A stretch of DNA of 64,000 nucleotides, taken from positions 124,001 through 188,000 of the forward strand of contig NZ_LHPC01000054.1 in NCBI RefSeq assembly GCF_001297125.1. Direction: 5' to 3'. Source of the DNA: Pseudomonas sp. RIT-PI-q. GTDB lineage: Bacteria > Pseudomonadota > Gammaproteobacteria > Pseudomonadales > Pseudomonadaceae. Positions 34,692 through 44,243 of the stretch are shown in pieces. Each line of letters starts with the position of its first letter. The stretch's first letter is position 1. The notes below the pieces were generated by a model that saw nothing but the letters and a program-made list of their open reading frames with translations, had not been told where the DNA came from and ran no database searches. Position numbers and translations under genes: made by a program.

Positions 34692-35620
34692 GTCCGCGAG
34701 GGCCTCGCCATAGGAAGTCGCGTAGTCCCGCAGTATCCAGTCGCCGGAAGTCCAAGAACTAAATTTCTATGACGGTAAGCTCTTCGCCGTGCTGTCTGGA
34801 TCGCACGGTGAAAACGTGGGAACTGAAACTCAAAGCGGTAACGTCGACACTAGTTTGGAGTTTTACATGCTCCGAATTCTGAGAATTAGTTCGGTGTGCT
34901 GTTATCATTTTTTCGGTTATTTAGTTCGGAGAACTGCAGCACGAGCTTGCTGAAAAAGCTTCAAGTGAGTATTGATTGGCCAATCTCCGTAATCTATGCC
35001 ACTGATTGCGATGAATCGAGGCTGCTTGCCAGCAATGACCCAATCACTCATGCCTTTAATAATTTTCTAATGATGTTGAGCAGGCACACCCCAGTTCCAG
35101 CTAATCGCAGGCTGCCGCTATCCAGCACCTCGAATAGGTAGCTGGCTGCTCTCGATGCCGAAGCTGACTGTACAGCGGCGCAGAAAACAGGACTGCTCAA
35201 GAACAGTAATTATGGAAAACCGGGAAAGCGTTCCCGGTTTTTCCATAATTACTAGCGTGGATTTCTCAGAATTACTTCCGGGTACTCAAGACGGCGGTCA
35301 AAGGCGATGTAGGTGCAAAAAATTTCAACTTCACGGAGTCGCAAGCGACGACAGCGCCGGAAGCAAATAATTAAATTGGTCAACCGTTCACCATTTTAAG
35401 ACTGCGATGCCTAAAAATTTGAAGATTTAGTTCGGTGAACAGTCATCGATTGCTGGAGATGTCTGCCAAGAGGAAAGCGGACGGTAGGGAAACGGACAGG
35501 ACCTTTGTGTAACCATAGAGTGATACATGATTTAACATAATATACATTACACGTAACAAGGTATTTCAAGATTACCCCGGTTGCACGCAGATCTTGAAGA
35601 GCTCATGCCCCCTAAACCCT
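34692..35620. other. Long non-coding accessory stretch
   Basis: No convincing gene is seen in about 930 bp. It contains three copies of a TTAGTTCGG motif (near 34889, 34922 and 35430). Two of them extend to a 25-bp imperfect direct repeat with 20 matches. It also contains the long hairpin at 35205-35253. The GC content is low. It looks like the decayed edge of a mobile region. Confidence 0.5.
35205..35253. repeat. Long near-perfect hairpin
   Basis: Arms of about 22 and 23 bases, differing by one extra T, flank a 4-base loop. The inner part is CCGGGAA-AGCG-TTCCCGG and the outer parts are AGTAATTATGG and CCATAATTACT. No T-run follows. It may be a recombination or transposon-end structure, or a terminator. 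Confidence 0.7.
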
Positions 35621-36145
35621 TCATGCTTGGGTCAGCCTCTGAACCAGCTCCAGATGCTCAGGAAACTGCTCGCCGAGTTTGCGCTGACTGCCCATCTCCA
35701 TGTCCGCAAAATCAAACCCTGGTGAAACCGCTTCACTGATCAATCCAAATCCCGCCGAGCCAACCATCAGCTGCGAAGCTTTCCAGACGCCGCCCGGTAC
35801 GTGCAGCTGCAAATATTGCCCGGCGCGAATGTCGCTGCCCATTACGACAGTTTTCAATGTGCCGTCCGGGAAAATCAGACTGTACTGAATCGCGTCGCCC
35901 AAATGGTAGTAATGCAGGATGTCGGATCGGTTCAGATGAAAGTAGCCAATTGGCGTCTCGCGGGTCAGCAGATAATAAATGGAGGACATCAGATAACGTT
36001 GGCCACCGGCGGTCTCGGCCATTGGCTGGAGATCGGTCTGAAAGGTTCTGCGAAAGTAACCACCTTCGACGTGGGGTTCCAGGTTGAGTGCAGCGATCAC
36101 GTCTTGAGCGTATTGAAGGTGTATATCGCGCCCGTTTTCGGTCAT
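35621..36145 (-). CDS. DUF985 (cupin_5) family protein
   Basis: This 174-residue protein matches the cupin_5/DUF985 family: LEPHVEGGYFRRTFQTD near the N-terminus, SSIYYLLTRETPIGYFHLNR, then HYYHLGDAIQYSLIFPDG and GAGFGLISEAVSPGFDFAD-like C-terminal strands (seen as GSAGFGLISEAVSPGFDF). The molecular function of the family is not established. ATG 36145 was chosen over an upstream TTG. It is the first core-type gene after the accessory block. Confidence 0.87.
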   Translation of the reverse strand: MTENGRDIHLQYAQDVIAALNLEPHVEGGYFRRTFQTDLQPMAETAGGQRYLMSSIYYLLTRETPIGYFHLNRSDILHYYHLGDAIQYSLIFPDGTLKTVVMGSDIRAGQYLQLHVPGGVWKASQLMVGSAGFGLISEAVSPGFDFADMEMGSQRKLGEQFPEHLELVQRLTQA

Positions 36146-36231
36146 GTCTAAAGGGTTCCCGTCGTTCAAGAAGTCGTACCAGATCCGGCTTCAACCCCTT
36201 ACCTGCTTAAAAGATCAATTATAACCAATAG

Positions 36232-36269
36232 ATATAACTACACTAAACATCTATTTAGTTTAGTTATAT
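36232..36269. repeat. AT-rich inverted repeat
   Basis: Arms of 16 bases with one mismatch (core ATAACTACACTAAA and TTTAGTTTAGTTAT) surround CATCTA. It lies upstream of the DUF985 gene and downstream of arcD paralogue 1, so it could be an operator of the former or a terminator of the latter. Confidence 0.5.
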
Positions 36270-36417
36270 ATAAGGCTCTTATTTCGCCCTCAAATACATT
36301 AGCTTCATTTCTCGATAAGGCGCTGCTTTTAAGTAAACGCTTCTCTGACAGCAGTCCCCTCCCCCAGCATCGTCGCCAAGCATAGATTGGGGGTACTTCA
36401 GCAACAAGCTCACAAGC

Positions 36418-37845
36418 TCACAAGCTCAACAATCCGCTGTACAGCCCATACGCCGCCAGCCCCGCACCGCTGATGACGCAGGCGAATATTCCTTTCTCGA
36501 CCGAGGTGAACAACGGTTCGCCCTGTTCGTGCCTGGCCTTGGCGAACAGGACCACCCCCGGTGCATACAGCAATGCCGAAAGCAGCAAATATTTGAGCCC
36601 TGCGGCGTACAACAACCACAGCGCATAGCTCAGGGCAATGCCACCGATCAGCAGGTCTTTGCTCCGTTCTGCCGACGCGTGTTCGTAGGTCTCACCACGC
36701 CCGCTCAGCAGCACCGCATAGGCCGCCGACCATAGGTATGGCACCAGGATCATCGAGGACGCGAGGTAGATCAGACTGGTGTACGTTCCGGCGGAAAACA
36801 GCGTGATCAGCAGAAAAATCTGGATCATCACGTTGGTCATCCACAACGCATTGACGGGCACATGATTGGCGTTTTCCCTGGTCAGGAACGCGGGCATTGT
36901 TTTGTCTTTGGCCGTGGCAAAGAGGATTTCGGCACACAACAGAGCCCAGGACAACAAAGCACCCAAAAGTGAAATCGCCAGGCCGATACTGATCAGCAAT
37001 GCGCCCCAAGGGCCGACGATATGTTCCAGCACCGCCGCCAACGAAGGATTCTGCAGCGTGGCCAGTTCCGGCTGGCTCATGATCCCCAACGACAGTACAT
37101 TCACCAGCACCAGTAACGCCAATACGCCAAGAAAACCGATGACTGTCGCCCGGCCAACGTCCGACCGTTTCTGCGCCCGGGCCGAGTAGACACTCGCACC
37201 TTCGATGCCGATAAAAACAAACACGGTCACCAGCATCATGTGCCGGACCTGATCCATCACGCCGCCAAAATCCGGGTTGCTGCGACCCCAGATGTCACGG
37301 GTAAAAATGTCTGCCTTGAAGGCGACAGCGGCAATGACGATGAACATGATCAGCGGCACGATTTTGGCCACAGTCGTCAACTGATTGATGAACGCGGCTT
37401 CCTTGATCCCGCGCAACACCAGAAAATGCACGGCCCACAGCAGGACCGAAGCACAACCGATGGCGATGGGTGTGTTGCCATGGCCAAACACCGGAAAGAA
37501 GTACCCGAGGGTACTGAACAGCAGCACGAAGTAGCCGACGTTACCCAGCCAGGCACTGATCCAGTACCCCCAGGCAGACGAGAACCCCATGTAATTGCCG
37601 AACCCGGCCCTGGCGTAGGCGTAGACCCCGGAATCCAGATCGGGTTTGCGATTGGCCAGAGTCTGGAACACGAAGGCCAGGGTCAGCATCCCCACAGCGG
37701 TGATCGCCCAACCGATCAATATCGCGCCAGTATCGGCATGGGCTGACATGTTCTGCGGCAAAGAGAAGATCCCGCCGCCAATCATCGACCCCACGACAAG
37801 GGCGATCAGGGCGCTCAGGCGAAGCTTGTGCGGCGACTGCGACAT
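36418..37845 (-). CDS. ArcD-family arginine/ornithine antiporter, paralogue 1
   Basis: This 475-residue APC-superfamily permease has about 12-13 membrane helices. It begins KLRLSALIALVVGSMIGGGI and contains FSSAWGYWISAWLGNVGYFV. It is the same length as, and very similar throughout to, the divergent ArcD at 38228. It exchanges arginine for ornithine by family, but as a stand-alone copy its partner metabolite could differ. AGGAGCC precedes the ATG. A short ACAAGCTC triplication overlaps its stop codon. Confidence 0.88.
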   Translation of the reverse strand: MSQSPHKLRLSALIALVVGSMIGGGIFSLPQNMSAHADTGAILIGWAITAVGMLTLAFVFQTLANRKPDLDSGVYAYARAGFGNYMGFSSAWGYWISAWLGNVGYFVLLFSTLGYFFPVFGHGNTPIAIGCASVLLWAVHFLVLRGIKEAAFINQLTTVAKIVPLIMFIVIAAVAFKADIFTRDIWGRSNPDFGGVMDQVRHMMLVTVFVFIGIEGASVYSARAQKRSDVGRATVIGFLGVLALLVLVNVLSLGIMSQPELATLQNPSLAAVLEHIVGPWGALLISIGLAISLLGALLSWALLCAEILFATAKDKTMPAFLTRENANHVPVNALWMTNVMIQIFLLITLFSAGTYTSLIYLASSMILVPYLWSAAYAVLLSGRGETYEHASAERSKDLLIGGIALSYALWLLYAAGLKYLLLSALLYAPGVVLFAKARHEQGEPLFTSVEKGIFACVISGAGLAAYGLYSGLLSL

Positions 37846-38227
37846 TTCAGGGCTCCTGTTCCCCGAAATGCCGGGGGTAGACCTGCATGGACTAAACAGA
37901 GCGTAATAACGGTTATTCAATAACGCCAATAATTGCGCTTATTTAAAGTTTATATTTCTGTCGTGATGCATATATTTATTAGCTTTATATAGGGCTTTTA
38001 TTACAGCAATTCCGTACTTGAATAGCCCTTTTAAAATTTGCTTAACAGTAAAAAGGAACTAGCTTAATAACTCACTGTAATGCGCGATATTCCGACCTTG
38101 CCTTAGGCTCTAAAACGCCAGCGGCAGAGGGGGCTCGTATTTTTGCATCTCTCCAGCCCCAGTTCTGCCTCCTATATAAAGACACGCTAACAGCAGAAAC
38201 CTTCCTCCCCTGCAATGGAGTGATGCA
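37846..38227. promoter_or_regulatory. Divergent promoter region of the two arcD genes
   Basis: This is 382 bp of AT-rich DNA without a gene. The arcDABC promoter should be here. I searched by eye for an Anr/FNR box (TTGAT-N4-ATCAA) and found no good match. The nearest are weak TTGCG/TTTAA and TTGAA halves. Confidence 0.5.
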
Positions 38228-39655
38228 ATGTCTGAATCCCCGGGCAAACTGAAACTCGGCGCGCTGGTTGCTTTAGTCGTGGGTTCAATGATCGGAGGCG
38301 GGATTTTTTCCTTACCACAGAACATGGCTGCCAGTGCGGACGTCGGCGCCATTCTGATTGGCTGGGCGATCACCGCCGTCGGCATGTTGACCCTCGCGTT
38401 TGTCTTCCAGACGTTGGCCAACCGCAAGCCAGATCTGGACGGCGGGGTCTACGCCTACGCCAAGGCCGGTTTCGGCGACTACATGGGTTTCTCGTCCGCC
38501 TGGGGTTACTGGATCAGCGCCTGGCTGGGCAACGTCGGTTACTTCGTGTTGCTGTTCAGCACGCTCGGGTATTTCTTTCCGGTCTTTGGTGAAGGCAACA
38601 CAGTCGCGGCGATTATTGGCGCGTCGGTGTTGCTCTGGGCGGTGCACTTTCTGGTATTGCGCGGGATCAAGGAAGCGGCGTTCATTAACCTGGTCACCAC
38701 CGTAGCCAAGGTCGTGCCGCTGTTGTTGTTCGTGTTGATTGCCGTGTTCGCGTTCAAACTTGACATTTTCACCGCCGATATCTGGGGCCTGAAAAGCCCC
38801 GATCTGGGCAGTGTGATGAATCAGGTGCGCAAAATGATGCTGGTCACCGTCTGGGTGTTCATCGGCATCGAGGGCGCGAGCATTTTTTCGGCCCGGGCGG
38901 AACAACGCAGCGACGTGGGTAAAGCCACGGTGATCGGTTTCGTTACCGTGTTGCTGTTTTTGGTGCTGGTGAACGTGTTGTCGCTGGGCATCATGACTCA
39001 ACCGGAACTGGCAAAGCTGTCGAACCCTTCGATGGCCGCAGTGCTCAAACACGTAGTCGGGGAATGGGGGGCCGTGTTGATCAGCGTCGGTCTGATCATC
39101 TCGCTGCTGGGGGCGCTACTGTCATGGGTGCTGCTGTGTGCGGAGATCATGTTCGCCGCCGCCAGGGACCACACCATGCCGGCGTTCCTGCGCAAGGAAA
39201 ACGCCAACCATGTACCGGTCAACGCGCTGTGGCTGACCAATGCCATGGTCCAGGTGTTCCTGGTTATCACCCTGTTTTCTGCCAGCACTTACCTGTCACT
39301 GATCTACCTCGCCACCTCGATGATTCTGGTGCCCTACCTGTGGTCGGCGGCCTATGCCTTGCTGCTGGCCGTGCGGGGCGAAAGTTACGAAGGCGCGCCG
39401 GGCGAACGGCAGAAGGATCTGATCATCGGCGCCGTGGCCCTGATCTATGCGATCTGGCTGCTGTATGCCGGGGGCATCAAATACCTGCTGCTGTCCGCCC
39501 TGCTCTATGCCCCCGGCGCGATTCTTTTCGCCAAGGCCAAGCTTGAAATCGACAAGCCGGTTTTCACCCACGTCGAGAAGCTGATATTCGCCGCAGTGGT
39601 GGTGGGCGCCCTGGTGGCGGCCTACGGTCTCTATGACGGCTTCCTGACCCTGTAA
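38228..39655 (+). CDS. arcD: Arginine:ornithine antiporter ArcD
   Basis: This 475-residue APC permease starts MSESPGKLKLGALVALVVGS behind ATGGAG. It keeps the helix-1 motif GSMIGGGIFSLPQNM. It lies 35 bp before arcA in the order arcD-arcA-arcB-arcC known from P. aeruginosa, so it should import arginine in exchange for the ornithine made by the deiminase pathway, at no energy cost. Confidence 0.94.
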   Translation: MSESPGKLKLGALVALVVGSMIGGGIFSLPQNMAASADVGAILIGWAITAVGMLTLAFVFQTLANRKPDLDGGVYAYAKAGFGDYMGFSSAWGYWISAWLGNVGYFVLLFSTLGYFFPVFGEGNTVAAIIGASVLLWAVHFLVLRGIKEAAFINLVTTVAKVVPLLLFVLIAVFAFKLDIFTADIWGLKSPDLGSVMNQVRKMMLVTVWVFIGIEGASIFSARAEQRSDVGKATVIGFVTVLLFLVLVNVLSLGIMTQPELAKLSNPSMAAVLKHVVGEWGAVLISVGLIISLLGALLSWVLLCAEIMFAAARDHTMPAFLRKENANHVPVNALWLTNAMVQVFLVITLFSASTYLSLIYLATSMILVPYLWSAAYALLLAVRGESYEGAPGERQKDLIIGAVALIYAIWLLYAGGIKYLLLSALLYAPGAILFAKAKLEIDKPVFTHVEKLIFAAVVVGALVAAYGLYDGFLTL

Positions 39656-39689
39656 CAGCCCTGTTTTTAACCTCTGGAGGATCACTGAA

Positions 39690-40946
39690 ATGACCACGGA
39701 AAAAGTTAAGTACGGCGTGCATTCCGAGGCCGGCAAACTGCGCAAAGTCATGGTTTGCTCCCCCGGTCTGGCCCACCAGCGGCTGACGCCCAACAACTGT
39801 GACGAACTGCTGTTCGATGATGTCTTGTGGGTGGCCCAGGCCAAGCGCGACCATTTCGATTTCGTCACCAAAATGCGTGAACGCAACGTCGAAGTGCTGG
39901 AAATGCATAACCTGCTGACTGACATCGTCGCCCTCCCCGACGCCCTGGACTGGATCCTGCAGCGCAAGATCACCGCCAATTCGGTGGGCCTGGGCCTGAT
40001 CGATGAAACCAGCTCGTGGTTGCGCAGCCTGGAACCGCGCAAGATCGCCGAGTACCTGATCGGCGGCGTATCCGGCGACGATCTGCCGACCAGCTTTGGC
40101 GGCAAGACCATCGAAATGTTCCGCGATTTCCTCGGTCATTCCAGCTTCATTCTGCCGCCGCTGCCTAACACCCAGTTCACTCGCGACACCACCTGTTGGA
40201 TCTACGGCGGCGTGACCCTGAACCCTATGTACTGGCCGGCGCGTCGCCAGGAAACCCTGTTGGCCACCGCCATTTACAAGTTCCATCCGCAATTCACCAA
40301 CGCCGACTTCGAGGTCTGGTACGGCGACCCCGACGTGGAACATGGCAACTCCACCCTTGAAGGCGGCGACGTCATGCCGATCGGCAACGGCGTGGTGCTG
40401 ATCGGCATGGGCGAACGTTCGTCTCGTCAGGCCATCGGGCAACTGGCGGTCAACCTGTTCAAGCACAAAGCGGTCGAAAAAGTGATCGTTGCCGGCCTGC
40501 CAAAGTCCCGCGCAGCCATGCACCTGGACACTGTGTTCAGCTTCTGTGATCGCGATGTGGTGACCATCTTCCCGGAAGTGGTGAGCCAGATCGTCGCCTT
40601 CACCCTGCGCCCCGACGAAAGCAAACCGGGGGGCATCGACATCCGTCGTGAAGAAACCAGCTTTCTCGACACCGTGGCCCAGGCCCTCAATCTCAAGGCC
40701 TTGCGCGTCGTTGAAACCGGCGGCAACAGCTTCGCCGCCGAACGCGAGCAATGGGACGATGGCAACAACGTGGTGGCCGTGGAACCCGGTGTGGTCATTG
40801 GCTACGACCGCAATACCTACACCAACACGTTGCTGCGCAAAGCCGGTGTCGAAGTCATCACCATCAGTGCCGGCGAACTCGGACGCGGCCGTGGCGGCGG
40901 CCACTGCATGACCTGCCCGATCATCCGCGACCCGATTGACTATTAA
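39690..40946 (+). CDS. arcA: Arginine deiminase
   Basis: This 418-residue amidinotransferase-fold enzyme hydrolyses arginine to citrulline and ammonia. Visible signatures are MVCSPGLAHQRLTPNNCDEL at the N-terminus, LPNTQFTRDTTCWIYGG near residue 155 and GNSTLEGGDVMPIGNGVVLIG cut here as EGGDVMPIGNGV near 225. The catalytic Cys is in GRGGGHCMTCPIIRDP near the C-terminus. Length is typical for ArcA. CTGGAGG precedes ATG 39690. Confidence 0.97.
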   Translation: MTTEKVKYGVHSEAGKLRKVMVCSPGLAHQRLTPNNCDELLFDDVLWVAQAKRDHFDFVTKMRERNVEVLEMHNLLTDIVALPDALDWILQRKITANSVGLGLIDETSSWLRSLEPRKIAEYLIGGVSGDDLPTSFGGKTIEMFRDFLGHSSFILPPLPNTQFTRDTTCWIYGGVTLNPMYWPARRQETLLATAIYKFHPQFTNADFEVWYGDPDVEHGNSTLEGGDVMPIGNGVVLIGMGERSSRQAIGQLAVNLFKHKAVEKVIVAGLPKSRAAMHLDTVFSFCDRDVVTIFPEVVSQIVAFTLRPDESKPGGIDIRREETSFLDTVAQALNLKALRVVETGGNSFAAEREQWDDGNNVVAVEPGVVIGYDRNTYTNTLLRKAGVEVITISAGELGRGRGGGHCMTCPIIRDPIDY

Positions 40947-41016
40947 TGTGCCTGCCTGGGCCTGCGCTTGATAAAACGCGGGCCCTGGGGAAACCGAAAT
41001 CCAAGGAGATTCAATC

Positions 41017-42027
41017 ATGGCTTTCAATATGCGCAATCGAAGCCTTCTCTCGCTGATGCACCACACCACCCGCGAGCTGCACTATTTGCTGGACCTGTCC
41101 CGCGACCTCAAACGCGCCAAGTACACCGGCACCGAGCGTCCACACCTGCAAGGCAAGAACATCGCGCTGATCTTCGAAAAAACCTCGACCCGCACCCGTT
41201 GCGCCTTCGAAGTCGCGGCCCATGACCAAGGCGCACACGTCACCTACATCGACCCGGTGTCGTCGCAGATCGGTCACAAGGAAAGCATGAAAGACACCGC
41301 CCGCGTGCTGGGGCGGATGTTCGATGCCATCGAATACCGGGGCTTCGAACAGGAGATCGTCGAAGAACTGGCCCAGTTCGCTGGCGTACCGGTGTTCAAC
41401 GGCCTGACCGCCGAATTCCACCCGACGCAAATGATCGCCGACACCCTGACCATGCGCGAACACAGCGACAAACCGCTGCATGAAATCAGCTACGCCTACC
41501 TCGGTGACGCCCGCTATAACATGGGCAACTCGCTGTTGATGATCGGTGCCAAGCTCGGCATGGACGTGCGCATCGCGGCACCGAAAGCGCTGTGGCCAAC
41601 GGAGGACTTTATCGCCCAATGCAAAGCCTTCGCCGAAGACAGTGGCGCGCGCATCACCATCACCGAAGATCCGAAAGTAGCGGTCAAGGGCGTGGACTTC
41701 ATCCACACCGATATCTGGGTGTCGATGGGTGAGCCGGTGGAAGCGTGGGACGAGCGCATTGAGCAACTGCTGCCGTACCAGGTCAACGCCGCCATGATGA
41801 AAGCCGCAGGCAACCCGCGGGTGAAATTCATGCACTGTTTACCGGCCTTCCACAACAGCGAAACCAAGGTCGGCAAGGACATCGCCGCGCGGTATCCGCA
41901 CTTGGCCAACGGCGTCGAGGTGACGGAAGAAGTCTTCGAATCACCGGCCAACATCGCCTTCGAGCAAGCGGAAAACCGTATGCACACCATCAAGGCGATC
42001 CTGGTGTCGGCGTTGGCGGATATTTAA
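41017..42027 (+). CDS. arcB: Catabolic ornithine carbamoyltransferase
   Basis: This 336-residue enzyme cleaves citrulline with phosphate to ornithine and carbamoyl phosphate. The carbamoyl phosphate loop is EKTSTRTRCAFEVAAHDQG near residue 55. FHPTQMIADTLTM follows, and the ornithine-site HCLPAFHNSET lies near 272. The order within arcDABC and the length of 336 point to the catabolic enzyme rather than biosynthetic ArgF. AAGGAGA precedes the ATG. Confidence 0.96.
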   Translation: MAFNMRNRSLLSLMHHTTRELHYLLDLSRDLKRAKYTGTERPHLQGKNIALIFEKTSTRTRCAFEVAAHDQGAHVTYIDPVSSQIGHKESMKDTARVLGRMFDAIEYRGFEQEIVEELAQFAGVPVFNGLTAEFHPTQMIADTLTMREHSDKPLHEISYAYLGDARYNMGNSLLMIGAKLGMDVRIAAPKALWPTEDFIAQCKAFAEDSGARITITEDPKVAVKGVDFIHTDIWVSMGEPVEAWDERIEQLLPYQVNAAMMKAAGNPRVKFMHCLPAFHNSETKVGKDIAARYPHLANGVEVTEEVFESPANIAFEQAENRMHTIKAILVSALADI

Positions 42028-42046
42028 GGACCCATGCGGTCCGCTC

Positions 42047-42140
42047 TGTGTGGGAGCGTGGCTTGCCCGCGATAGGATCGACGCGGTGTGCCAAATGCAC
42101 CGAGGTGTCTGCATCGCGGGCAAGCCACGCTCCCACAGGG
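42047..42140. repeat. REPIN inside the arc operon
   Basis: Facing arms TGTGGGAGCGTGGCTTGCCC and GGGCAAGCCACGCTCCCACA fill the arcB-arcC gap. Such hairpins often protect the upstream message from decay and so can change the arcB:arcC ratio. Confidence 0.85.
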
Positions 42141-42182
42141 AACTGTGTCTCCCGTTACTTCTCTGTTTAGAAGGACTGCATT

Positions 42183-43112
42183 ATGCGTATCGTCGTCGCT
42201 CTGGGCGGTAACGCCCTGCTCCGCCGGGGGGAACCCATGACCTCGGACAACCAGCGCGCCAATATCCGTATCGCCACCGAGCAAATTGCCAAGATCCATC
42301 CCGGCAACCAATTGGTCATCGCCCACGGCAACGGTCCGCAGGTCGGGCTGCTGTCCTTGCAGGCAGCGGCCTATACCTCGGTGTCGCCCTATCCGCTGGA
42401 CGTGCTCGGCGCCGAAACCGAAGGCATGATCGGCTACATCATCGAACAGGAACTGGGTAACCTGCTGGACTTCGAAGTCCCCTTCGCCACCCTGCTGACC
42501 CAGGTCGAAGTCGACGCCAACGACCCGGCCTTCCAGAACCCCACCAAACCCATCGGGCCGGTGTACACCAAAGCCGAGGCGGAAAAGCTCGCGGCCGAAA
42601 AAGGCTGGACCATTGCCCCGGACGGCGACAAGTATCGCCGCGTGGTTGCCAGCCCCAAACCGAAACGCATCTTCGAAATACGCCCGATCCAGTGGTTGCT
42701 GGACAAGGGCAGCATTGTGATCTGTGCGGGTGGCGGCGGCATTCCGACCCTGTACACAGCGCCAGGCAAACTGGAAGGCGTCGAAGCGGTCATCGACAAA
42801 GACCTGTGCTCCGCGCTGCTGGCCGAACAGCTTGAAGCCGATCTGCTGGTGATCGCTACCGACGTCAGTGCCGCGTTCATCGATTTCGGTAAACCAACAC
42901 AGAAAGCCATCGCCCAGGCGCACCCGGACGACATGGAAACCCTCGGCTTCGCGGCGGGCTCCATGGGACCGAAGGTGCAGGCAGCCTGCGAATTCGCACG
43001 CCATACTGGAAAGGTCGCAGTGATCGGCTCTCTCTCGGATATCGAAGCGATCGTCCAGGGCAAGGCCGGCACCCGCATCAGCACCGCGACACCCGGTATC
43101 TCGTACTTGTAA
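42183..43112 (+). CDS. arcC: Carbamate kinase
   Basis: This 309-residue amino-acid-kinase-fold enzyme makes ATP from carbamoyl phosphate and ADP, the energy step of the deiminase pathway. It begins RIVVALGGNALLRRGEPMTS. It contains VIAHGNGPQVGLLSLQA, IVICAGGGGIPTLY and DKDLCSALLAEQLEADLLVI. GSMGPKVQAACEFA is near the C-terminus. It is the last arc gene, separated from arcB by the REPIN. Confidence 0.97.
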   Translation: MRIVVALGGNALLRRGEPMTSDNQRANIRIATEQIAKIHPGNQLVIAHGNGPQVGLLSLQAAAYTSVSPYPLDVLGAETEGMIGYIIEQELGNLLDFEVPFATLLTQVEVDANDPAFQNPTKPIGPVYTKAEAEKLAAEKGWTIAPDGDKYRRVVASPKPKRIFEIRPIQWLLDKGSIVICAGGGGIPTLYTAPGKLEGVEAVIDKDLCSALLAEQLEADLLVIATDVSAAFIDFGKPTQKAIAQAHPDDMETLGFAAGSMGPKVQAACEFARHTGKVAVIGSLSDIEAIVQGKAGTRISTATPGISYL

Positions 43113-43180
43113 ACGCGTGAACATAGGGGGCAGGCCAACGGTCTGCCCCGATTCAAGGTCTTTTTCGAGGAGAGTCGACA

Positions 43181-43543
43181 ATGGCTACGTTCGAACCCGG
43201 TCACCTGCACATCGAGCGACACGCGCTGAACGAGAAGGATGTCAGCTACAACCTGCACATAGACTATGAAGTCACCCAGGATCCCAAAGAAGGCAAAGGG
43301 ATGCAGTTCACTATGCACGGCAGCATCCAGGGCAAGGACATGACGGAATCCTTTTTCCTGCCCAAGGATCAAGCCTATAACTTTGCCAGCAACGTCACAA
43401 AAATCGCCGAGAAGTACGGGATACCGAAGGAGCTGAGCAGCATTGGCTCAGTCCACAAACCCTACGACAAGATGTTCGAAGATGTGCGGGTCCAACTGAA
43501 CATGCAGTCTGGAGACCCCGTCAATCCTGAGCACTTCGAGTGA
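43181..43543 (+). CDS. DUF5064 family protein
   Basis: This 120-residue soluble protein begins MATFEPGHLHIERHALNEKD and contains YNLHIDYEVTQDPKEGKGMQ. It matches the small Pseudomonas-specific DUF5064 family as I remember it; no function is known. It lies 68 bp after arcC behind a strong GAGGAGA and may be part of the arc transcript. Confidence 0.82.
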   Translation: MATFEPGHLHIERHALNEKDVSYNLHIDYEVTQDPKEGKGMQFTMHGSIQGKDMTESFFLPKDQAYNFASNVTKIAEKYGIPKELSSIGSVHKPYDKMFEDVRVQLNMQSGDPVNPEHFE

Positions 43544-43676
43544 CTCAAGACTCACGCGAAAACAAAACCGCCTGCCAACTTCCTGTCTCTTGGTACAGGT
43601 TGCAGGCGCATTACACGGGCATGACGTTCTCGATGCCTGGATTCGTTCTGTCTACCCTCTATGGAAAAGCAGACCC

Positions 43677-44243
43677 ATGAAACCAATACGCGCCGTTGCC
43701 CTCGCTTCACTCCTTTCAACCGCCTGCCTGACGGTCCAAGCCGCCGATATACCGTTGGGCAGCACGGCCATGGAAGGTCATATCGTTTCACGCGTACTGG
43801 CCGTTGATCCCGCGAATTATCAGGTCACCATCGAAGGTCGCGACAAGAGTCCAGTGCCCATCCAGCTCACCGATCAGGCCAAAAACCTGCACAATTTGAA
43901 AGTCGGCGACACGGTCGATATTCAGGTGGTTCGTTCGGTCGCTTATGTACTTGATACCGATGTAGGCGGCGAACCGGGCGTCACTAATGAAGCCATGACC
44001 ATCCGCGCCACCAAGGACAACCCCAATCCCGGAGGCGAAGCGGTTCGCCAGGTCAAGGTCACGTCCAAGATCACTCGCATCGACTTGAAGCAGCATGAGG
44101 TGACCTTACTTCCGCCAGAGGGAAAAGTGACTGTCTTGAAAGTCGAAGACCCGAAGCTCCAGGAAAGAATGAAAAAACTTCAGGTGGGTCAGACGGTCGA
44201 CGCCATCTATACCGAAGTCCTGAAGGTCAAAACTTCACGCTAG
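43677..44243 (+). CDS. Exported hypothetical protein
   Basis: This 188-residue protein has a signal peptide (MKPIRAVALASLLSTACLTV, cleaved near VQA). The mature part is made of two OB-like beta modules, each containing an H-x-V-T-L or Y-Q-V-T-I strand (ANYQVTIEGRDKSPVPIQL and KQHEVTLLPPEGKVTVLKVE) followed by a helix and VGDTVDIQVV or VGQTVDAIY. This internal repeat suggests a duplicated small barrel in the periplasm. The function is unknown. Confidence 0.78.
   Translation: MKPIRAVALASLLSTACLTVQAADIPLGSTAMEGHIVSRVLAVDPANYQVTIEGRDKSPVPIQLTDQAKNLHNLKVGDTVDIQVVRSVAYVLDTDVGGEPGVTNEAMTIRATKDNPNPGGEAVRQVKVTSKITRIDLKQHEVTLLPPEGKVTVLKVEDPKLQERMKKLQVGQTVDAIYTEVLKVKTSR

Noticed and set aside
34896..35141. 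81-codon plus-strand frame in the accessory gap
   Set aside because: It has no ribosome site or motif and starts inside the TTAGTTCGG repeat region.
31501..35620. Integrative element with integrase and att sites
   Set aside because: No integrase, transposase or tRNA gene is visible, and no direct repeats at both edges could be found.
37846..38227. Anr/FNR box for arcDABC
   Set aside because: Only weak half-sites are seen by eye; none is close enough to TTGAT-N4-ATCAA to report as a feature.
39564..41069. 501-codon minus-strand frame
   Set aside because: It is antisense to arcA, which is unambiguous by motif and operon order.
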